In this document: positions 1 to 6,615 of the stretch, one piece after another
How the letters are laid out: every line of letters begins with the position of its first letter
How positions within the stretch are numbered: position 1 is the stretch's first letter
From: Flammeovirgaceae bacterium UBA4659
GTDB taxonomy: Bacteria > Bacteroidota > Bacteroidia > Cytophagales > Cyclobacteriaceae
Assembly: GCA_002405445.1 (NCBI GenBank)
Contig: DHLV01000259.1
Location: forward strand, 12,381 to 19,121
Length of the DNA stretch: 6,741 nt
Direction of reading: 5' to 3'
Program-made: the position numbers and the translations under genes
The notes under the pieces: model-generated
What the model saw: the letters and a program-made list of their open reading frames with translations, nothing else
The model's database searches: none
Told to the model about the DNA's origin: nothing

Positions 1-77
1 GGGCGAGTTGCCACCTTAAACTACAATCTAAACCATGATTGTTTCTTGTAAACCTTTCAATCTAAGTCTCATCGTTT

Positions 78-1415
78 TCAGTTTGCACCATCGCTTTGTG
101 CAAAAGTGACTGTATATGAACCGATTTTTGTGCCGTGGCTAAAACCCATTTCGATGTCGGCCCGGTAGTGAATGGCGCCATACAATCGCGAAATCGATGC
201 TTCTTTTGCCTGGTCGGTAAACTCCTGCGCACTGCCCGGAAATAAATAGGAAAGCACAGCAGCGGCTGCAGCCGAAAAGGTAGAGTGACCTGATGTGTAT
301 GACGGGAAGTTGGGCAAGCCCGTTTTCACCTTGATACTCGGATCAAGTTGTGAGGGGCGCGGGTTGAAGTAAAAATACTTTGTTTCCCAGCAGCCCACGG
401 CAGCATCGTGCAAAGCCATGTTGAGCAAGGCGAAGGCGCGCGCCATGCGCACCTCGCTCCACTTTGCATTGGAAATAAATTCCTCGGCCAGATCATTCCA
501 GTGGCCAGGTGGCGCATACGTTCCGGCACCATCGGCCCATTTGTGTACGATGGCAATCAGCTCGCGCGATGAATTTGTCGAAAAACCTTTCACCTCCAGC
601 AACTGCTTTCGCACTTCGTCTGAAGAAGTGGAAGGTGGGGCCACGGGACGGTCAGCAACAATCTGAGCCGGGGTCATGTTCCACGCCAGAACTTTACCAA
701 AGTTGGGCAGCATAGGAGGTCGTGCGGGTGAATCCTGGCTCAACCATGGTGTTTCACCCCTTGCGATGGCGCCATCGGCCAAAGCCTGCCACTGTGCCGC
801 AGTGCCTATGGCTGCGCCCATTCCATCAGTTCTAAATCGCCCACGAACCGGAACGTTGATGGACATTGTGGTAGTTGACACACCTGACGTGCTTAGCACC
901 GTAAAAGTACCCGTGCTGTTGGCCGTAAAAATGGTGGCCACCGCTTTGCCCAGGGCCAGCCCGGCTGAAATATCGCTGTCGGCAGCTTTGCCTGACCACA
1001 ACGCGGCATTGCGTTGGTCGGCCGCCATCAATGTAATTTCTTCCACGGCTGTGGGAAACAGAAGTTTCAATATTTCAGCAGTAACACCCGATAACACTGC
1101 ATCTTCTGACGGGTAAGCCGGCAAATCAGAAGTGGCAACGAGCGCCTTTACTGCCGCATCAACGGTATAGGGTGCAGGTCGGTTGAATTGATATTTGTAA
1201 AACCATGCCGCTTTCAAAGCATCATATTGCGCTACCGCCACATAACTATACGCACGTGCAGCATAAGGCGGATTGGCAAAAGGAAACTGTGGATCTGCAA
1301 ACGGATTTTCAGCATCCGGAAAAATGTAGCTTCCATCGCTGCGGGGTGCAGGTGGCAGATTGTATTGGGCCACCAGTTTACGCAGTAACTGATTCCAGCG
1401 CAGTACGCCTCCCAC
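78..1415 (-). CDS. Vanadium-haloperoxidase-like PAP2 protein, catalytic part downstream of an in-frame stop
   Basis: This is the main, catalytic part of a PAP2-superfamily protein of the vanadium-dependent haloperoxidase type. The active-site set is complete, numbered from the GTG at 1415: K346-x6-R353-P354, then P371-S-x-x-S375-G376-H377, then S409-R410-x5-H416-xxx-D420. In the family these residues bind vanadate or phosphate, and the last His is the metal or phosphoryl ligand. The substrate, halide oxidation or phosphate ester, cannot be told from sequence. Residues about 53-165 look like a degenerate copy of residues 325-435, keeping an NRP and a PS..SG but losing the catalytic His residues. 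GTG 1415 is only the first possible start after the stop at 1422-1424. The frame is the same as that of 1422-1694, so this is probably not a separate gene but the rest of a protein of about 538 residues. Without the upstream piece it has no signal peptide and would stay in the cytoplasm. Confidence 0.85.
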   Translation of the reverse strand: MGGVLRWNQLLRKLVAQYNLPPAPRSDGSYIFPDAENPFADPQFPFANPPYAARAYSYVAVAQYDALKAAWFYKYQFNRPAPYTVDAAVKALVATSDLPAYPSEDAVLSGVTAEILKLLFPTAVEEITLMAADQRNAALWSGKAADSDISAGLALGKAVATIFTANSTGTFTVLSTSGVSTTTMSINVPVRGRFRTDGMGAAIGTAAQWQALADGAIARGETPWLSQDSPARPPMLPNFGKVLAWNMTPAQIVADRPVAPPSTSSDEVRKQLLEVKGFSTNSSRELIAIVHKWADGAGTYAPPGHWNDLAEEFISNAKWSEVRMARAFALLNMALHDAAVGCWETKYFYFNPRPSQLDPSIKVKTGLPNFPSYTSGHSTFSAAAAAVLSYLFPGSAQEFTDQAKEASISRLYGAIHYRADIEMGFSHGTKIGSYTVTFAQSDGAN

Positions 1416-1421
1416 GCTCCA

Positions 1422-1694
1422 TTAGGCAATCGATTTTCTCTGCGAATCTGACAGGTTGCCTTGTGCCTTTTTGATCACGTCCAACTCAGCGAGATATGCT
1501 GTGCTGGTGATGGCTGCCGGAGTAGGAACAGGCAGTTGTGTCGCATAGTTTGTAAGCAAAATCGGACGCCAAGTACCTGCGTTGGCATCCTGGTTTGTTG
1601 GGTGCAGCGGACTGAGTTTTTCAGAGCCATCTATGTCTTTACAGGCAATAGGCAGGGCAATCAGTGCCACCATTATTAGTCGACTAGTTTTCAT
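1422..1694 (-). pseudogene. N-terminal lipoprotein piece of the haloperoxidase gene, ended by a nonsense codon
   Basis: These 90 codons start at ATG 1694 and end at TAA 1422-1424. The product opens with a lipoprotein signal peptide: basic MKTSR, a hydrophobic stretch, and the lipobox LPIAC with Cys18 as the lipidated residue, followed by acidic KDIDG. After the stop the same frame continues as WSVGGVLRWNQLLRKLV and on into the PAP2 catalytic region. From memory, relatives carry a Tyr-Trp-Ser type sequence here, so TAT or TAC changed to TAA (Y91stop) is the simplest explanation. The start overlaps the stop of the upstream beta-barrel gene by 11 nt (1684-1694), which suggests translational coupling. 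Real inactivation, a sequencing error and readthrough are not distinguishable here. The intact ancestor would be an envelope-anchored haloperoxidase or phosphatase. Confidence 0.8.
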
Positions 1695-2613
1695 TGACGG
1701 TGGTAGTGGGTTTTATAAAGTGAATAGTGTACAGCAGGCCGCCCATGATGGAAAACGACTGGCCCACATTGCGGCCATCAATCACATAAGATGTGGAAAA
1801 ACGGAACGCGAGGTATTTGGGGGCAGGCAAATAATACATCAGCAAAAAACCGATGGTGCCGGCATTCATGCGATTGGAGACAAACGGCATATCTTGTCTG
1901 CGTATGTCGCCACCGCCCAGCGTATTTGTTTGGTAGAAGTTGATTTCAGTTTGCACACCCCTTTTGATGAACCCGAAATTGATATTGTAATTGAATTGGT
2001 CAAACATGCGCACCTGATTGGTGAAGTAGATCATCCCATCGGTAAAATAATGTGGGCGATCGAGTGACACATTGCTGCGATAAACATAGGCGGGCGAAAA
2101 ATTGACGTACCACCCTTGATTATGCCGGAAATTTAAAACGGTGCGGGCTGACAATGTGGTGCTGCCGACCCCAAGCGACATTGGCAGTAAGTCGATGTTG
2201 TAATTAGATAGCGGGGTGCTGAAAGTGCCGACTGCAAAAATCGACAAACGATTTTCACCCAGTTGCCTTTTCATCAACTGATACTTACCCCCAAGCAAAA
2301 GATCTTGCAGCCCTTGCAAGCCCGTAAGCGTACCCTTATCCGAACTGTTTGCGATATAGGGCGCCATCGCGATCACATTAAGCTTATCGGTAATGCCATA
2401 ATTACCCACGTAGGTGATGTTGTGCGATGAAAATGTTCCAATGTTTTGGTTATCGCGTTTTAATGAACCCTCCCAGTAATCACTCCACTGGCTGTAACTG
2501 TATAACACCCCCGTACAGAAATATTTCTTGGGCATCATCAACCCGTCATCAATAGTTTGAGACCACACCGTGTACGAATACAACAGTGCTGAGCATAATA
2601 AAAATTGTTTCAT
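1684..2613 (-). CDS. Outer-membrane beta-barrel protein, phenol-degradation meta-pathway transporter-like
   Basis: The product is 309 residues from ATG 2613. That start is preferred over one 10 codons upstream because it places a clean signal peptide (MKQFLLCSALLYSYTVWSQ) at the N-terminus and leaves room for the promoter at 2641-2668. The mature protein has alternating aromatic/polar strands typical of an outer-membrane barrel, for example ITYVGNYGITDKLNVIAMAPYI, GWYVNFSPAYVYRS and FNYNINFGFIKRGVQTEINFY. The layout, with a GITDKLNV-type strand, a LQDLLLGGKY motif and a final LLYTIHF strand, resembles the Phenol_MetA_deg family of putative outer-membrane channels; this assignment is from memory of the family. 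The stop overlaps the haloperoxidase start by 11 nt, so the two are almost certainly one transcript. The pairing suggests a channel serving, or co-regulated with, a periplasmic or surface enzyme (inference). The substrate is unknown. Confidence 0.75.
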   Translation of the reverse strand: MKQFLLCSALLYSYTVWSQTIDDGLMMPKKYFCTGVLYSYSQWSDYWEGSLKRDNQNIGTFSSHNITYVGNYGITDKLNVIAMAPYIANSSDKGTLTGLQGLQDLLLGGKYQLMKRQLGENRLSIFAVGTFSTPLSNYNIDLLPMSLGVGSTTLSARTVLNFRHNQGWYVNFSPAYVYRSNVSLDRPHYFTDGMIYFTNQVRMFDQFNYNINFGFIKRGVQTEINFYQTNTLGGGDIRRQDMPFVSNRMNAGTIGFLLMYYLPAPKYLAFRFSTSYVIDGRNVGQSFSIMGGLLYTIHFIKPTTTVNEN

Positions 2614-2640
2614 GGTAAAAATGTGAGAATTGAATAAAAT

Positions 2641-2668
2641 CAAAATAGTATCCGAGGTCTTACCTCAA
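2641..2668 (-). promoter_or_regulatory. Promoter of the barrel-haloperoxidase pair, with a palindrome in the spacer
   Basis: Read on the minus strand, TTG (2666-2668) is followed after 18 nt by TATTTTG (2641-2647), close to the Bacteroidota -33/-7 consensus. Transcription would begin roughly 20 nt before ATG 2613. Between the elements sits the perfect inverted repeat GAGGT-CTT-ACCTC (2654-2666), a possible operator. The elements are seen in the sequence; the regulatory role is inferred. Confidence 0.5.
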
Positions 2669-2711
2669 CCCGATACGAAATGGCAACAGGGCCACAATCA
2701 AAAAGGTGATT

Positions 2712-3254
2712 TTAGGCGCGCAGCTCGGGTGGCTGGCTGATGCTCGGTGAGAGCAAAAAATGATAAAAATGAATTTTTGCGGCAGGGTCATCCATTCTCA
2801 CTTCAAAGCCCGAAGCATGGTTTGATAACTCTATCCGAATAGAGAAAAAATCTTTACTAAACACCTGTAGCGTTTTTGAATTCTGTTTCTCACCGGCAGG
2901 CTTGTCCGAAAATGTTTTTACGTAATCTGTCAACGCCTGGTTAATCTTTTTACTTTGATGGTCTCTAACGCATACGATGAAGAGGGTATCGTGCAAATGC
3001 TTTTGCTTTACCAACTGAAACACTTCGCCCTGGTATTCGAATTCACCCTGCACGGGCGAATACTCGTTCGCATCTACAGCGTATGGTATCGCCAGTGGTA
3101 TTTTGAAAGTCAATTCTGCGCCCACTGTTTCGCGATCAATTGACTCGCGAAAGCGCTCGGAAGTTTGCATGCGTAGCCCCACGAGGACAACATAGTAACC
3201 CACCACGTTGAGAACGAACAATACAAGCAAAAACAGCGTCAGCGACTTTTTCAC
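2712..3254 (-). CDS. Small single-span membrane protein, function unknown
   Basis: I do not assign this to a named family. From GTG 3254 it is 180 residues. It has a short basic N-terminus (VKKS), one hydrophobic segment at about residues 5-27, and then a hydrophilic domain of about 150 residues, expected on the periplasmic side or as a membrane-tethered domain. Notable parts are KIPLAIPYAVD, a FEYQGEVFQLVKQK strand-like stretch, DTLFIVCVRD, and KKINQALTDYVKTFSDKPAG. The frame is open up to a TTG at 3290, but that TTG coincides with the -33 element of a very good promoter (3261-3290), which favours GTG 3254 on a nearly leaderless mRNA. The next in-frame ATG lies after the membrane segment and would remove it. 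It is the first gene of the leftward cassette, 98 nt ahead of the barrel gene, which also has its own promoter candidate. Confidence 0.7.
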   Translation of the reverse strand: MKKSLTLFLLVLFVLNVVGYYVVLVGLRMQTSERFRESIDRETVGAELTFKIPLAIPYAVDANEYSPVQGEFEYQGEVFQLVKQKHLHDTLFIVCVRDHQSKKINQALTDYVKTFSDKPAGEKQNSKTLQVFSKDFFSIRIELSNHASGFEVRMDDPAAKIHFYHFLLSPSISQPPELRA

Positions 3255-3260
3255 GTTAGT

Positions 3261-3290
3261 CAAAAGTAATGGGTGGGAACTGAAATTCAA
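3261..3290 (-). promoter_or_regulatory. Strong Bacteroidota-type promoter of the leftward cassette
   Basis: Read on the minus strand, TTG (3288-3290), a 19-nt spacer and TACTTTTG (3261-3268) match the TTG / TAnnTTTG consensus exactly. Only six bases separate the -7 element from GTG 3254, so the transcript would start at or next to that codon. Confidence 0.6.
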
Positions 3291-3336
3291 AACACCGCAG
3301 GCCGTTTGCAGTTTTCATTCACCCGGTCAATTTGTT

Positions 3337-3344
3337 TACCTTCG
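3337..3344 (+). promoter_or_regulatory. Likely -7 element for pruA
   Basis: TACCTTCG differs from TAnnTTTG at one position and lies 44 nt before ATG 3389, giving a leader of roughly 40 nt. No clear TTG is found at the ideal -33 distance, so this is weaker than the divergent promoter at 3261-3290. The two promoters lie back to back in the 134-bp gap between genes. Confidence 0.4.
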
Positions 3345-3388
3345 CACCGCGGTTACGCAAAAAAATTGAAATTAAACGCAAAATCAAC

Positions 3389-5023
3389 ATGGCCACCGGA
3401 TTCTTCCATCTGCCAATCCCCAAGAATGAAACTGTTTTGTCTTATGCGCCTGGTAGTACGGAACGTGCTGCCTTAAAGAAAGCCCTAGCTGATGCCCGGG
3501 CCCAGGTGTTGGATATACCCATGTACATTGGCGCCAGCGAGGTGCGCACCGGCAACAAAAGAACGTTAAGCCCACCGCACGATCATCAACATGTGCTGGC
3601 CTATTACCACGAGGGAGACCGGCAGCATGTGGCGCAAGCCATTGAGGCTGCCCTGGCAGCCAAGGAGCTATGGTCAAAACTATCATGGGAAAACCGCGCC
3701 AGCATTTTTTTGAAAGCTGCAGATTTATTGGCAGGCCCGTATCGTTACAAAATTAATGCAGCCACCATGTTGGGCCAATCAAAAAATGCGTTTCAAGCAG
3801 AGATTGATTCAGCTTGCGAATTGATTGACTTTTTGCGCTTCAACGTGCACTTCATGGGTGAAATTTATCGCGATCAACCGGAGTCATCTGCGGGCGTATG
3901 GAACCGGTTGGAGTATCGTCCGTTGGAGGGGTTTGTATTTGCACTTACACCATTCAACTTCACCGCCATTGCCGGCAACTTGCCCTCGAGTGCGGCATTG
4001 ATGGGTAACACGGTGGTGTGGAAACCAGCGAATACGCAGATTTATGCAGCTAACGTTATCATGCAGGTTTTTAAAGAAGCGGGTTTGCCGGATGGCGTGA
4101 TCAACTTAATCTATGCCAGCGGACCCGATGCAGGTGATGTGATTTTTGCGCACAAAGATTTTGGAGGAATTCATTTCACCGGAAGTACCGGTGTGTTCCA
4201 AAACATCTGGAAAACAATTGGGCAAAATATTCATCAATACAAATCGTATCCACGCATTGTAGGCGAAACCGGTGGTAAAGATTTTATAGTAGTGCACAAG
4301 AGTGCAGACGCAAAGCAAGTATCTACCGCTATTTCAAGGGGCGCTTTTGAGTATCAAGGTCAAAAATGTTCGGCTGCCTCACGCTGCTATATCCCGTCTA
4401 ACTTGTGGGGCGATGTAAAGAAGTACTTATTAGAAGACTTGGCATCGATGAAAATGGGTGGCACAGAAGATTTCGGGAACTTTATTAATGCGGTTATTGA
4501 CGAGCGGGCATTCAACTCCATCACCGGATACATCGAAAAAGCAAGACAAAACCCGATGAACGAAATTATTGCTGGCGGACGGTATGACAAGTCAAAAGGA
4601 TATTTTATCGAACCAACCGTAGTGGTGACAAAAGACGCATCATCGATTACGATGTGCGAAGAGATCTTTGGCCCGGTGGTAACCATTTATGTTTACCACG
4701 AAGAGAATTTCGAGCAAACCCTTGAACTGGTGGATCAAACCTCTCCTTATGCATTGACGGGCTCAATCATGGCACGCGATCGTTATGCGGTTGAGCTGGC
4801 CACCCAAAAACTGGTGAATGCCGCGGGCAACTTTTACATCAATGATAAGCCTACTGGCGCAGTGGTGGGCCAGCAGCCCTTCGGAGGTGCCAGAGGCTCT
4901 GGCACGAACGATAAAGCCGGTGCAAAAGTGAACTTGTTGCGCTGGGTATCTATGCGCACCATCAAAGAAACTTTTGTGACGCCAACAGATTATCGCTACG
5001 CTTTTCTTGAAAAAGAGAAATAG
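3389..5023 (+). CDS. pruA: L-glutamate gamma-semialdehyde (1-pyrroline-5-carboxylate) dehydrogenase
   Basis: This cytoplasmic NAD(P)-dependent aldehyde dehydrogenase oxidises L-glutamate 5-semialdehyde, in equilibrium with pyrroline-5-carboxylate, to glutamate. It is the second step of proline degradation after proline dehydrogenase, which is not in this window. ATG 3389 gives 544 residues, the usual length of the stand-alone group-1 (mitochondrial-like) enzyme. An upstream in-frame ATG at 3332 is rejected because it lies before the -7 element and would add a basic, unconserved tail. Visible motifs, numbered from 3389, are DIPMYIGASEVRTG near the N-terminus, TPFNF with the oxyanion Asn190, WKPA with cofactor-binding Lys212, FTGSTG at 263-268, GETGG with general-base Glu293, GQKCSA with nucleophile Cys327, EEIFGPV near 424-430, and QQPFGG near 495-500. 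It appears fully intact. A promoter lies at 3337-3344, and the next gene begins 36 nt downstream. Confidence 0.95.
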   Translation: MATGFFHLPIPKNETVLSYAPGSTERAALKKALADARAQVLDIPMYIGASEVRTGNKRTLSPPHDHQHVLAYYHEGDRQHVAQAIEAALAAKELWSKLSWENRASIFLKAADLLAGPYRYKINAATMLGQSKNAFQAEIDSACELIDFLRFNVHFMGEIYRDQPESSAGVWNRLEYRPLEGFVFALTPFNFTAIAGNLPSSAALMGNTVVWKPANTQIYAANVIMQVFKEAGLPDGVINLIYASGPDAGDVIFAHKDFGGIHFTGSTGVFQNIWKTIGQNIHQYKSYPRIVGETGGKDFIVVHKSADAKQVSTAISRGAFEYQGQKCSAASRCYIPSNLWGDVKKYLLEDLASMKMGGTEDFGNFINAVIDERAFNSITGYIEKARQNPMNEIIAGGRYDKSKGYFIEPTVVVTKDASSITMCEEIFGPVVTIYVYHEENFEQTLELVDQTSPYALTGSIMARDRYAVELATQKLVNAAGNFYINDKPTGAVVGQQPFGGARGSGTNDKAGAKVNLLRWVSMRTIKETFVTPTDYRYAFLEKEK

Positions 5024-5038
5024 AAGCTCGTACTTTAC
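5007..5038 (+). promoter_or_regulatory. Possible promoter for the DUF3575-like gene, inside the end of pruA
   Basis: TTG (5007-5009), 21 nt, then TACTTTAC (5031-5038) resembles the TTG / TAnnTTTG pattern with the last bases off. It ends 21 nt before ATG 5060. Read-through from pruA is an equally good explanation, since no terminator lies between the genes. Confidence 0.3.
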
Positions 5039-5059
5039 AAATAATCCAAAAACAAAAAA

Positions 5060-5576
5060 ATGAAAAAACTATTGACATTTTATTTAACGACCGCAGCGGC
5101 AACTACCGCTTTCGCCCAGCAAGAAAACGTTCTGAAGATCAACATCTTTAGCCCCATCGTCAAAAACATTTAACGTTCAGTATGAGAAAAAACTGAAGGA
5201 AGACGCAAGCTTTCAACTTGGTTTTTTCTACACAGGCTACTCGGTAAGCGAGACCACTTTCAGCGGCTTCGGGATTACACCGGAGTACCGGTTCTATTTG
5301 TCTGATACTTCCGCTCCGGAAGGGGTTTACATCGCTCCATTTGTCCACTACCAAAATTTCTCACTGACAGAGTCGATCAGCAACGGCAAAGGAACGCTCT
5401 CTGGTTTTGGCGGGGGTTTGACTTTGGGAAAGCAATGGGTATTTAAGGAAAAAATTGTACTTGACATACTCATCGGGCCAAACTATTCAAGCGGAAGCTT
5501 AAAAGTCACTTCGGGCAACAGTGTTGACTTTCAGACTGGTGTATTTGATGGTTTTGGAATCATAGCCGGATTTTGA
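5060..5576 (+). pseudogene. Secreted DUF3575-like beta-barrel protein with a one-base frameshift
   Basis: ATG 5060 opens a clear signal peptide (MKKLLTFYLTTAAATTAFAQ) and about 15 mature residues ending FSPIVKNI before a TAA at 5171-5173. If one nucleotide is skipped in the A5 run at 5162-5166, the frame continues as KTFNVQYEKKLKEDASFQLGF and runs to TGA 5574-5576. The span is 517 nt, exactly one more than 172 codons, so a single-base insertion explains it. The repaired protein of 171 residues has the start of the DUF3575 group (NIFSPIVKTFNVQYEKKL), then strands such as GITPEYRFYLSD and GVYIAPFVHYQNF, and a glycine-rich GFGGGLTLGKQWVF. It is a small predicted outer-membrane barrel of unknown function. 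It lies 36 nt after pruA. A downstream ATG-less stretch means no independent gene is likely in the second part. The cause could be sequencing error or real decay. Confidence 0.75.
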
Positions 5577-5626
5577 TTCGGCTGCGCATTCCAATTTCAG
5601 AGCAGCCTAACAAGAATCAAAAAGTA

Positions 5627-5663
5627 AAACAGGCCACGCATTTGCGTGGCCTGTTTCTTTTTC
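5627..5663. terminator. Bidirectional rho-independent terminator
   Basis: A perfect 13-bp stem, AAACAGGCCACGC (5627-5639) and GCGTGGCCTGTTT (5644-5656), closes a 4-nt ATTT loop and is followed by a T-rich tail (CTTTTTCTTTT). On the other strand the hairpin is followed by TTTTACTTTTTG, so it can stop both the rightward pruA/barrel transcript and the leftward metalloprotease transcript. Confidence 0.9.
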
Positions 5664-5681
5664 TTTTGAACGTTGGGAGAA

Positions 5682-6497
5682 TCAATACAAATAGTTCAAT
5701 GCAACTTTGTCATCGGCATTGAAATTACGGTTTGTGCCATCGGTACAGGCCAACATCCAAGACTTGGCGGCCAGCGTTGCTGTTGATGGAGTACCTGGGA
5801 TTAAATTAGCCCCAACAGTACCTGCACCTTCGTTTGAGGCGGCACCCCCACAGCTGATTGCACGATTATAGAAGTCAGTATGACGGAAGCCAATGCAATG
5901 GCCCATTTCATGCGCCATGATGGTTGCGATTCCATTTACAGAAAAGCGATAAGTTGATACAAGAATGCCGCTCATTTTTATAGAGCCATAAGGATTGCCA
6001 GTACTTGTGGGAAAGCCCGCTGAACCTAGCACGCCTGCGCGCTCTTCCGATGTGCTCAACCGAGAGAAAACAATATCTGCCTTACTGGTAGTAACTCGTT
6101 TGAACTTCAACTGCAAATTCTCGACATTGTACCTGCGAATCGCTTCATCAAGAGCAGCAAAATTGGCCGCACTAAAGGTAGGAGGCATGAACACGGTGAT
6201 TGTACGCGGCAAGGCAGTCACTAATTGATTGGTAGAATATTGCTCAACAACTGGCAACCGGTCGCCCTTCTTCATCGTGGCTAAATCAGCTGGCGTCAGG
6301 TAAATGTCTCCTTCTACCAAGTAGCCTTCATCAAAAGGAATGGGTGGATGCTTGATCAAATCGAAACCGAGGTTAGTGAGTTGATTGCGCACGGACTCAG
6401 AGACCGAAGGCGTAGTGGTTTCGTCATTGTTTTGGCAAGAGTAGAAACTGCCCGAAGCCGAGATGAAAAGACAGAAAACAGCAAGAGATTTTTTCAT
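5682..6497 (-). CDS. Lipoprotein zinc metalloprotease, M57/HEIGH type
   Basis: A predicted envelope-anchored metzincin-like peptidase of 271 residues. ATG 6497 is chosen because it places a lipoprotein signal directly at the N-terminus: MKKSLAVFCLFISASGS then FYSC, with lipid-bearing Cys21, followed by QNNDE. An ATG at 6554 in the same frame would add 19 unlikely residues. The zinc site is HEMGHCIGFRHTD, i.e. HExxHxxGxxH with His196, Glu197, His200 and His206. This closely matches the 'dual-action HEIGH' peptidase group (M57) as I remember it. A Met in SWMLAC (near 248) could be the Met-turn of metzincins. The N-terminal 80 or so residues (VRNQLTNLGFDLIKH, EGDIYLTPADLATMKKGD) are the spacer or propeptide-like region seen in such proteins. 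There is no obvious damage. It is transcribed towards the broken barrel gene, with a shared terminator between them. Target proteins are unknown. Confidence 0.88.
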   Translation of the reverse strand: MKKSLAVFCLFISASGSFYSCQNNDETTTPSVSESVRNQLTNLGFDLIKHPPIPFDEGYLVEGDIYLTPADLATMKKGDRLPVVEQYSTNQLVTALPRTITVFMPPTFSAANFAALDEAIRRYNVENLQLKFKRVTTSKADIVFSRLSTSEERAGVLGSAGFPTSTGNPYGSIKMSGILVSTYRFSVNGIATIMAHEMGHCIGFRHTDFYNRAISCGGAASNEGAGTVGANLIPGTPSTATLAAKSWMLACTDGTNRNFNADDKVALNYLY

Positions 6498-6607
6498 AAA
6501 ATAATTTTTTTGATTTCCCAGAACCCCGTCTGGTACGGTTGTTTTGTATACCATGCACGCTTTGGCTATAAAACGATTGAAAAAAAACCATTTAAGTGTA
6601 ACAAAGT

Positions 6608-6615
6608 CAAGCCTA
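6608..6615 (-). promoter_or_regulatory. Possible -7 element for the metalloprotease gene
   Basis: On the minus strand this reads TAGGCTTG, one mismatch from TAnnTTTG, with no clear TTG at the -33 distance. It would give a leader of about 105 nt to ATG 6497. It borders the palindrome array on the opposite side from the 6657-6664 element. No better candidate was found between 6498 and 6607. Confidence 0.2.

Noticed and set aside
23..42. Inverted repeat ACAATC / GATTGT downstream of the haloperoxidase gene as a terminator
   Set aside because: A 6-bp AT-rich stem with an 8-nt loop and no proper T-tract on the minus strand is too weak to call. Bases 1-77 otherwise show nothing I can support.
676..1116. 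Open plus-strand frame of 146 codons
   Set aside because: It lies antisense inside the haloperoxidase catalytic region. The minus-strand frame has recognisable motifs, and this one has none.
1582..2067. Open plus-strand frame of 161 codons
   Set aside because: It is antisense to the start of the haloperoxidase gene and the end of the barrel gene, with no recognisable domain, signal peptide or promoter.
3332..3388. Upstream ATG extension of pruA
   Set aside because: It would place the start codon ahead of the -7 element at 3337-3344 and add a basic 19-residue tail not expected for this enzyme.
5159..5173. Programmed frameshift or phase variation at the A5 run
   Set aside because: The required shift is +1, whereas C-AAA-AAC would suit a -1 event. 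A five-base homopolymer is too short for typical phase-variable tracts.
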